From positions 4,621,967 to 4,685,966 of the forward strand of contig JAJHZJ010000335.1 of assembly GCA_023548195.1 (NCBI GenBank): a DNA stretch of 64,000 nt. Reading direction: 5' to 3'. Below the pieces are notes generated by a model. That model searched no databases. It had not been told where the DNA came from and saw nothing but the letters and a program-made list of their open reading frames with translations. Numbering within the stretch: the first letter of the stretch is position 1; each line of letters starts with the position of its first letter. The DNA is from Bettongia penicillata ogilbyi (taxonomy: Eukaryota; Chordata; Mammalia; Diprotodontia; Potoroidae). This document shows positions 57,051 to 64,000 of the stretch, piece after piece. The translations under genes and the position numbers were made by a program.

Positions 57051-59931
57051 TTTTTGTGTGTGTGTGTGTGTAAAATTGTCATTTTAATTATATTGGCCCT
57101 ATCCATGCACAATGACTTTCTCTAGTTATTTAAATCTGATTTTTTTGTATAAAATGTTATTTTTTTAAATAAAAATTTATTTATTTAACTTTTTGCATTC
57201 ATTTTCACAAAATTTTGGGTTCCAAATTTTCTCCCCTTTTATTCCCTCCCCCCACCCCAATACACTGAGCAATCTAATTTTCCCTATCACCAATCTGCCC
57301 TCTCTTCTATCATCCCTCCCTTCTCTTGTCCCCATCTTCTCTTTTGTCCTATAGGGCCAGATGACTTTCTATTCCTCATTAACTGTATGTCTTATTTCCT
57401 AGTAGCAACAACAATACTAAACAGTTGTTCCTAAAACTTTGAGTTCCAAATTCTCCCCATCCCTCCCTCCCCACCCATTCCCTTTGGGAAGGCAGGCAAT
57501 TCAATATAGGCCCTATCTGTGTAGTTTTGCAAATGACTTCCATAATAGTTGTGTTGTGTAAGACTAACTGAATTACCCTCCATCCTATCCTGCCCCTCAT
57601 TGTTTCTATTCTGTCTTTTGATCCTGTCCCTCCCTGAGTGTTGACTTCAAATTGCTCCCTCCTCCCATTACCCTCCCTTCCATCATCCCCCCCCCCTTGC
57701 TTATCTCCTTCTCCCCCACTTTCCTGTATTGTAAGATAGGTTTTCATACCAAAATGAGTGTGCATTTTATTCCTTCCTTTAGTCGAATGTGATGAGGGTA
57801 AACTTCTTGGTTTTTTTTCTCAGCTCTCCTCTTTTTCCCTCCACTAAAAAGTCTCCTGCTTGCCTCTTGAATGAGATATAATTTACCCCATTCCATTTCA
57901 CCCTTTTTCCTCCCCCTACCTTTCTCTCTCACCATTTACCTTAATTTCTTTTAAGATATGGTCCCATCCTATTCAATCCACTCTGTGCTCTCTGTCTCTG
58001 TGTATGCGTGCATGTGTGTATGTGTGTGTGCGTGCACACGTGTACATGTGTGTGTATGTGTGTGTGTGATCCCACCAACTACCCAGATACTGAAAAGTTT
58101 TAAGAGTTACAAATATTGTCTTTCCATGTAGGAATGTAAACAGTTCACTTTTGGTAAGTCCCTTATGACTTCTCTTTGCTGTTTACTTTTTCATGCTTCT
58201 TCTCATTCTTGTGTTTGGAAGTCAAATTTTCTTTTCAGCTCTGGTCTTTTCATCAAGAATGATTGAAAGTCCTCTGTTTCATTGAAAGACCATATTTTCC
58301 CCTGAAGTGTTCTACTCAGTTTTGCTGGGTAGGTGATTCTTGGTTTGAGCCCTAGTTCCCTTGACTTCTGGAATATCCTATTCCATGCCCTTCAATCCCG
58401 TAATGTAGAAGCTGCCAGATCTTGAGTTATCCTGATTGTATTTCCACAATACTGGAATTGTTTCTTTCTTGCTGCTTGCAAGATTTTCTCCTTGACCTGG
58501 GAGTTCTGGAATTTGGCCACAATGTTCCTAAGAGTTTCTCTTTTTGAATCTCTTTCAGGCGGTGATTGATGGATTCTTTCAATACTTATTTTGCCCTCTG
58601 GTTGTAGAATGTCAGGGCAGTTTTCCTCGATAATTTCATGGAAGATGATGTCTAGGCTCTTTTTTTGATCATGACTTTCAGGTAGTCCCATAATTTTTAA
58701 ATTGTCTCTCCTGGATCTATTTTCCAGGTCAGTTGTTTTTCCAGTGAGATATTTCACATTCTCTTCCATTCTTTCATTCTTTTGGTTTGGTTTTGTGATT
58801 TCTTGGTTTCTCAGAAAGTCATTAGACTCTATCTGTTCCATTCTAATTTTGAGAGAACTATTTTGTTCAGTGAGCTTTTGAACCTCTTTTTCCATTTGGC
58901 TAATTCTGCTTTTGAAAGCATTCTTCTCCTCATTGGCTTTTTGAACCTCTTTTGCCAATTGAGTGAGCCTATTTTTCAAGGTGTTATTTTCTTCAGCATT
59001 TTTTTGGGTCTCCTTTACCAAGGTATTGACCCATTTTTCATACTTTTCTTGCATCTCTCTCATTTCTCTTCCCAGTTTTTCCTCCACCTGACTAACTTGC
59101 TTTTCAAAATCCTTTTTGAGCTCTTCCAAGGCCTGAGCCCACTGGACATCCCCCTGGGATGTCTGGGATACAGAGACCCCGCCCTCCACGTCTTTCCTTG
59201 ATGGTAAGAATATTTCCTCGTCATCAGAATTGAAAGGTGGGCACATTTGCACCCACTCAAAGAAGCTCTCTATAGTCTTATTTTTCTACCCTTTTCTGGG
59301 CATTTTTCCAGCCAGTTACTTGACTTCTGAGATTCCTGTCCACTCCCGCCTAGATCCGCCCAGCTAGTGCTTGAGGTCTGAGATTCAAATGGGCTTTCTG
59401 GGCTGGCGCAGCTGCTATTCAATGTGAGCTTAAGTTCTGGTGCTGGGGTGGGGGCAGGGCCATCTCCCAGGCTCAGCTCCCTCAGGGGGTTTATGCAGAG
59501 ATCTGAGCTTCTGCCTGCTGCTGCCTGCTGTCCCGGGCTGCCGCCACCGCTGCCCCTGCCTCCGCCGCTGCCTCCCGAGGGGACCCGAGTCACAGAGACA
59601 CCCCGCTCCCCTCTCGGCCAGCCCAGAAGTCTCTCTCACTGACCTGTAGCGTCTGCAGCCAGAGGTTCCATCCCTGAAGCCTGCTCAGATCTGCTCCTCT
59701 CGGCCACACGGCCACGGCAGCGCTGGGGTGGGCTCTGCTTTCCAGGCACGATGGACCCTGGGGACCGCTCTCCAGGGCTCTCTGGAACAGAAATCCCTTC
59801 CACTGTGTTTCTGCACACCCTGCAGTGATCCAGAACCTGTGGGGAGTTCTTCCTACAGGAAATCCATGGGCTGTGGGTTCGGAGCTAGCACATGTGAGTC
59901 TTTCCACTCCGCCATCTTGACTCCACCCCTC
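57051..59931 (-). mobile_element. HAL1 (half-L1) retrotransposon, near full length, with probable 3' transduction
   Basis: Minus-strand insertion bracketed by 13-bp perfect target duplications. From its 5' end: a GC-rich 5' UTR (59931-59253) opening GGTGGAGTCAAGATGGCGG, with a YY1-type site (59919-59909) as in L1 promoters; ORF1 (59252-58203, one stop inside); then a long purine-rich 3' region without any reverse transcriptase ORF, the layout known for HAL1 elements; an A/T-rich end near 57150-57200; a short L1 ORF2 fragment (about 57150-57075); a CA run; and an A tail against the duplication. Confidence 0.85.
58203..59252 (-). pseudogene. HAL1/L1 ORF1 (RNA-binding chaperone protein), one internal stop
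   Basis: L1-type ORF1p: an acidic N-terminus (NSDDEEIFLPS), a long coiled coil of about 110 residues (EKQVSQVEEKLGREMREM and following heptads), then the RRM (DLENRSRRDNLKIMGLPE) and C-terminal domain (ERIHQSPPERDSKRETLRNI). ORF1p binds its own RNA as a trimer. The open frame stops at 58394-58392 after 286 residues. The same frame then stays open for 62 more codons, reading RAWNRIFQK and RITYPAKLS, which is expected ORF1p sequence. The TGA sits where a CGA Arg codon would fit, a CpG-type C-to-T change. Otherwise the frame is undamaged. Confidence 0.85.
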
Positions 59932-59944
59932 GGGAGCAACTCTT
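59932..59944. repeat. Target site duplication, right copy
   Basis: GGGAGCAACTCTT, identical to 57038-57050. In the sense direction of the insertion it follows TTTT, compatible with an L1 endonuclease TT/AA cut. Confidence 0.9.
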
Positions 59945-60344
59945 AAAACAAAATGTCAGAGCTGAGAAGGACCTTAGGACACAGAATAAAATATTGGAGG
60001 GGTATATGGGATATTCAGGGAAGACTAGTACCTCTGGTGGCAGAGCTTATTGAGCCCACTTCAGGGTAGGTCATCCACCTTAAATGTCCACCTGATTCAT
60101 TCAACTCTCACCTGTGGCCCCAAGAAGCTGTGCAGTGGTCACACTCCTCTAAAACCTTTTCAGCAGATGGGCTAAACCAGGTTGAGGGTAACTGACAGGC
60201 CTCAGACCCATCTATGAGTTAAGATGGTGTCTACCTCAAGCATGTAAAGACTTCCCTTAGTGAAATGGGTGGATGGAAACAATTTGTCCCACAAGCCATG
60301 AAGGTGGCTGAAGCAGGCACTATGGCACACATAGAACTTGGTTA

Positions 60345-60525
60345 GACATAGAAGATGCCAAAGTCGTCCACTGAATCTTGACCATCACCTGGACTTTGAT
60401 GACTCTGGAAGAGTGAGGCTGACAACTTTTTGCAACTCTGCTTTACTTAAATCCAATTCATATGTGAGCCAAGACATCACCCCATATTGTCATTGCTCCG
60501 CTTCAAAAACAAAGGGTGAATAATG
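60345..60525 (+). repeat. RTE-derived SINE (marsupial RTESINE-like)
   Basis: Reads AGATGCCAAAGTCGTCCACT, then GTGAGGCTGACAACTTTTTG, CTTAAATCCAATTCATATGT, AGCCAAGACATCACCCCATA and an A-rich end AAAACAAAGGGTGAATAATG. Confidence 0.75.
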
Positions 60526-60659
60526 AAAAAATTGGAGTTAGAAGAGATCTCAGAACCTAGAATGCCACAGGCAGAGAGTAGCTCAGAGGACTTACAAGTT
60601 AGAGGAGAAGGGCACCCTCAAGACCATAAAACATTAGCCTTTCCTCATCTCTCTAGTTC

Positions 60660-60860
60660 ATAGGATCATAGATTTTGAATTGGAAGGGACTTAGAGGCCT
60701 TCAAATGTGACTCTTTAATTTTGCAGATAAGGAAACTGAGGCATGGGGAGTATAACTGTAAAGGTTTTCTATCATCATTACTGTTGTTGGTGACTTGTCC
60801 GGGGTCACATAGCTATTAAGCATCTGAGACAGGATTTGAACTCAAGTCTTTATGATTCCC
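60660..60860 (+). repeat. MIR-type SINE
   Basis: Reads AGAGGCCTTCAAATGTGACT, TTTGCAGATAAGGAAACTGA and GGTCACATAGCTATTAAGCA, then GATTTGAACTCAAGTC. Confidence 0.8.
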
Positions 60861-60884
60861 AATCCATACCCAATCTGCTGTGTT

Positions 60885-61110
60885 TGTTGCTGTTCAGTCA
60901 TGTCCAACTCTTCACAACCCTATTTGGGGTTTTCTTGGCAAAGATCCTGGAATGGTTTGCCATTTGCTTCTCCATTTTACAGATGAGGAAGTTGAGTTAA
61001 GTGACTTGCTCAGGGTCATACAACTAGCAAGTGTCTGAGGCCAGATGTGAACTCAGGTCTTCCTTACTCTGGAACTCTACCCATTATGCCACCTAGCTGT
61101 CTGATCTGCT
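60885..61110 (+). repeat. MIR/CORE-type SINE, near full length
   Basis: Reads GTTCAGTCATGTCCAACTCT, GGGTTTTCTTGGCAAAGATC, TACAGATGAGGAAGTTGAGT, GTGTCTGAGGCCAGATGTGA and ends ATGCCACCTAGCTGTCTG. Confidence 0.9.
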
Positions 61111-61889
61111 ATAGTGATGATTTTTTATACTGAGAGTTCCTTACACAAGTCATGGGTCTTTACAAAACAGAAAAAGACCAAGTGGCCAAAAAAGCCTTAT
61201 GTGATATTGGACTGCATGAGAAGAAATGTGGTCCAGTGAATGATGGCAGTGTAGGTCAGGGGGCAGCTGAAGGATTGACTTCTATTCTGGATGCCACATT
61301 TTAAAGAATGATGCATACAAGCTGGAAAGGGTCGAGAGGATGTCAACTAAGCTGGCAAAGTCTAGAAACCATGTTATGTGGTAGAGCTGTAACTAGGAAT
61401 CTTAGGGCCCCGGGGCAAATCTGGGCAGGGGGAAGATCTGCAAAGGGGCCACAGGACAACCAGGTAGGACATAAGACCACATGGGAAGAGAGATCTGGGC
61501 CCCTGCCCCAAGGTGGGAGACAGAGCCAGCACACTCCTGTGGCCCGAGACCCTCAAATACAACTGATGGGAGGTGGGGGAGAGGCAACAAGGGAGGGAGC
61601 AGAGAAAGCAGGTAGACCAGGGGGATGCCGATGGGGCAGCAGGCCCTAGGAGGAAGATATCTCAATGATGAGATCCTGGGGGTCTTGTTGGATCCAATCA
61701 GGCAACAGAGAAGTGACAGTCTTGAGATGTGGGGTCACCCTTTGTTCTCTAGGAGAACATAAAGGATAAAAGAGTCCTTTCACCCACCTTGCAAATCCCT
61801 AGTTTCTGCACCCCAGTTAAAGGTCTTCACAATACAGCTACCCTTTCCACATTGTGGGGGTTGGGGCACTGTGCCCCCAGATCGGGAAC

Positions 61890-62060
61890 AGGTGTGTGTG
61901 TTCGTCCTTTGTTGCCAAAAAAGACCACTCCATCAGAGAAATGATGACATGACTTGCATTTGATTTTGTTTTGAGGGAGGGAGGGCTGTGCAGGTCACCA
62001 GCCTCACTTCTCCAGAGCCTGGATCCGGAACATTCACACTGACCCTTCATCTTCAGTTTC
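61890..62060 (-). repeat. RTE-derived SINE, reverse orientation
   Basis: Reads TGTTCGTCCTTTGTTGCCAA, then GGGCTGTGCAGGTCACCAGC and CTCACTTCTCCAGAGCCTGG, the reverse complement of the copy at 21420-21620. Confidence 0.7.
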
Positions 62061-62146
62061 CTTTAGGAAATCATAATGGACTTAAGCTTTTCTCGTATGA
62101 TGCCCTAGTCTACCAGAATGCCTTTTTCTCTCTCTGTCTCTCTCTC

Positions 62147-62147
62147 C

Positions 62148-62215
<68 letters not shown>

Positions 62216-62310
62216 ATATGTATATATGTATGTGTATATATGTATATATGCATACACACATATATACATATATACACATACGTATACATATACACACACA
62301 TATATATGTT
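62147..62310. repeat. TA/TG microsatellite
   Basis: (TA)n then about 20 TG units, then interrupted TATG/CATA repeats; the second half is partly the reverse complement of the first. The alternating Tyr/Ile and Thr/His reading frames here are artefacts. Confidence 0.95.
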
Positions 62311-62824
62311 TGTATAGGTAAAAAAGTTCTGCATTTCTGAATTTCTAAACTTTTTCTATGTCATCCTTGGCTTCCACAAAACTAAAGAATTCACATTTCA
62401 TTTCTTATGCTGACCCGCTATATATGAAAACTGTGATGGGGAAAGTCTCAGTGTGGAAGGGATAGCTGCAAATAGTTAGAGGACCTAAGGATGTTTAACT
62501 TGGATTTAGGAGGGGGGTGCTAGGAGCCCAATAACTGGGGGAGGGGGACAGAAGGGCACAATCACTAAGGTACAATATTTGAAGGACCCACACACGCCTC
62601 ATATACGACACTCCATCTCCAGAAGCTGAGCTTTCCACCGTGGCTGTCCCCCCTGCCTAGTACAACCTCCCTTCTTTCTACCCCCTAGCTTCCTGCATTT
62701 TCAGCTAAAACACCATCTTCTGTAAGAAGCCCCCTCATGGCTGGTGCCTCCCTTCCCAGATCACCTCCTATTTCTCCGGTATATATTTTGTTGGCACATA
62801 ACTGTAGGCCCGTTTTGCCTTGCC

Positions 62825-62940
62825 CATTAGGCTATAAGCTTCTTGAGGGCAGGGGCTGCTTTTTGCCCTTTTTTTGTATCTCTAGCACTTAGCCTGGCAT
62901 ATAGTAGGCCCTTAATAAATGTGTGTGTTGACTGACTAGA
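62825..62940 (+). repeat. MIR-related SINE tail
   Basis: Reads TTGAGGGCAGGGGCTGCTTT, then TAGCACTTAGCCTGGCATAT and GGCCCTTAATAAATGTGTG. Confidence 0.75.
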
Positions 62941-63309
62941 ACTTGATTTCTGGTTCCCTCTCTCCCAATACTCACTTGTAATTATTTTGGTTTTATGCTG
63001 AGCGTCCTTGGGCTTGCACTCATCATCTTCCGCCATTAGAATTACTCTCCCTGAGGGCAGGGGCTGTTTCCTCCTTGTCATTATATGCCTGGCACAGCTC
63101 AGGAGAATTCCTGGCACAAACCACATGCCCGTTGATTGATCGATTGGGAGAGGGAGCCACTTCATTTTCCTTAACACCTGAAATGGAGAGGCAGTTCCAT
63201 TTCTGTCCCATCTCCAGGAAATGAACACTGTCTAAAAATATAACACGCTGTCTTGTGAGGCAATGACTTCCTTGGCGTTACAAGTGTTCAGGAAGAGTAT
63301 TCATCCTCC

Positions 63310-63440
63310 AGCGACATTGTGGAAGGGAGGCAGCATGATGTGGAGAAGACCACCCTAGATCTGGAGTCAGAGATTGGGAAGTACCGTTGTTAACACTAGG
63401 CGTTATACTCACTACCTGTGTGACCTTGAAAGGGTGGTTC
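63310..63440 (-). repeat. MIR-type SINE, reverse orientation
   Basis: Reads GAGGCAGCATGATGTGGAGA, TAGATCTGGAGTCAGAGATT and CACTACCTGTGTGACCTTGA. Confidence 0.75.
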
Positions 63441-64000
63441 CTACAACTCTAACCTCTGAATTCTCCCCTGGATTTCTGTTTGGGGTGAGAGGTCAGGCTG
63501 GAAAAGGTCTAAGATCTCTTCTCCCAGGACAGCATGGTCAGGGATTGCTGAGGATCCTTGGGGATAGGATAAGCTCATGAGAAGCTACCTCCTTCCTCTC
63601 CCCACTTCCAGGTTAGGGTCTGGGCAGGATCTGGGGGCGATGACCCAGGCCCTGGTTGAGGGAGAAGCCCCATAATGTGAGGGGAAAAGGACACAGCTGA
63701 GGTTCTCTAGTCTCCCACACTCAGACTCGATTGAGAGGTACAGGGAAGGTGAGAGGAAGGAAGTGGTGAACCCGGGGAAAGAGAAGAAAGGGTCCCTGAG
63801 AACCTAAGGACCTGACCCCAGACTGACCCTAGGGAGTCAGTCCAAACCATTTGTGAGCCGGGCCCCACACTGTCCCCAGGGGAAGAAGAATTCTGGGACG
63901 GTAAGACATGAGGTTGTAGACTTGAACCTGGATGGGACTGTCTAGGCTTCTCATTCTACAGATGAGGAAATCGTTGCAGAGGAAGGAGGTGATTCATTCA

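Larger units (their letters stand above)
45323..64000. other. Gene-poor flank between SLC39A13 and (expected) SPI1
   Basis: No host protein-coding exon is recognisable on either strand. SPI1 would be the next gene on the plus strand by conserved order, but none of its exons is seen. Content is mostly LINE and SINE sequence, listed separately, with unique stretches around 45.3-46.2, 48.0-48.5, 49.6-50.5, 51.4-51.9 and 63.2-63.9 kb. Confidence 0.65.

Noticed and set aside
58022..58075. TG-rich stretch as a regulatory signal
   Set aside because: It is a simple repeat inside the HAL1 3' region.
61308..61649. 113-codon open frame on the plus strand
   Set aside because: Low-complexity Gly/Arg-rich translation in a repeat-rich interval, with overlapping frames on the other strand and no family resemblance.
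43800..64000. SPI1 coding exons expected by conserved gene order
   Set aside because: No ETS-domain or N-terminal SPI1 coding sequence could be recognised on the plus strand; the gene probably starts beyond the window.

Overview
The window is nuclear DNA from a mammal, most likely a marsupial. Genes are split by GT-AG introns, CpG-island promoters are present, and the interspersed repeats are of the kind that fills marsupial genomes: MIR/CORE-type SINEs, RTE-derived SINEs, long L1 3' ends, a BovB/RTE LINE fragment and a half-L1 (HAL1). I cannot name the species.

The gene order is the conserved block known from human 11p11.2, read in reverse: CELF1 (+), RAPSN (+), PSMC3 (+), SLC39A13 (-). In mammals SPI1 (PU.1) lies next. 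No SPI1 exon is recognisable before the window ends, so the last 20 kb should be its upstream flank.

Layout: 1-1989 is CELF1 intron. 1990-2466 holds the last two CELF1 coding exons (third RRM), followed by a roughly 6 kb 3' UTR. 8.5-14.4 kb is intergenic and includes a 7SL RNA pseudogene. 14417-19187 is a complete eight-exon RAPSN (412 codons). 19.9-22.3 kb is repeats. 22.3-23.3 kb is the PSMC3 CpG island, and PSMC3 runs from 23016 to 30781 (12 exons, 423 codons) with a long L1 3' fragment in intron 1. SLC39A13 is convergent, with nine coding exons from 40490 down to 35780 (351 codons) and a probable non-coding first exon ending at 43170. Its first coding intron uses a GC-AG donor, and two introns carry minisatellites. 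44.56-45.32 kb is a 20-copy, 38-bp minisatellite. 45.3-64 kb has no protein-coding host gene; it holds BovB, L1 and HAL1 elements, many SINEs, an 89-bp triplication and a candidate haematopoietic enhancer near 48.1-48.5 kb.

The four genes share a neighbourhood, not a pathway: CELF1 regulates mRNA splicing, stability and translation; RAPSN clusters acetylcholine receptors at the neuromuscular junction; PSMC3 is the Rpt5 ATPase of the 26S proteasome; SLC39A13 (ZIP13) exports zinc from secretory-pathway vesicles. I found no unknown multi-gene system. The points most worth checking are the candidate SPI1 enhancer, the HAL1 insertion that appears to carry a 3' transduction, the GC-AG intron, the moved start codons of PSMC3 and SLC39A13, and a near-perfect 37-bp inverted repeat in the CELF1 intron. 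Exon edges were read by eye from splice signals and remembered orthologue sequences; no alignment was run.
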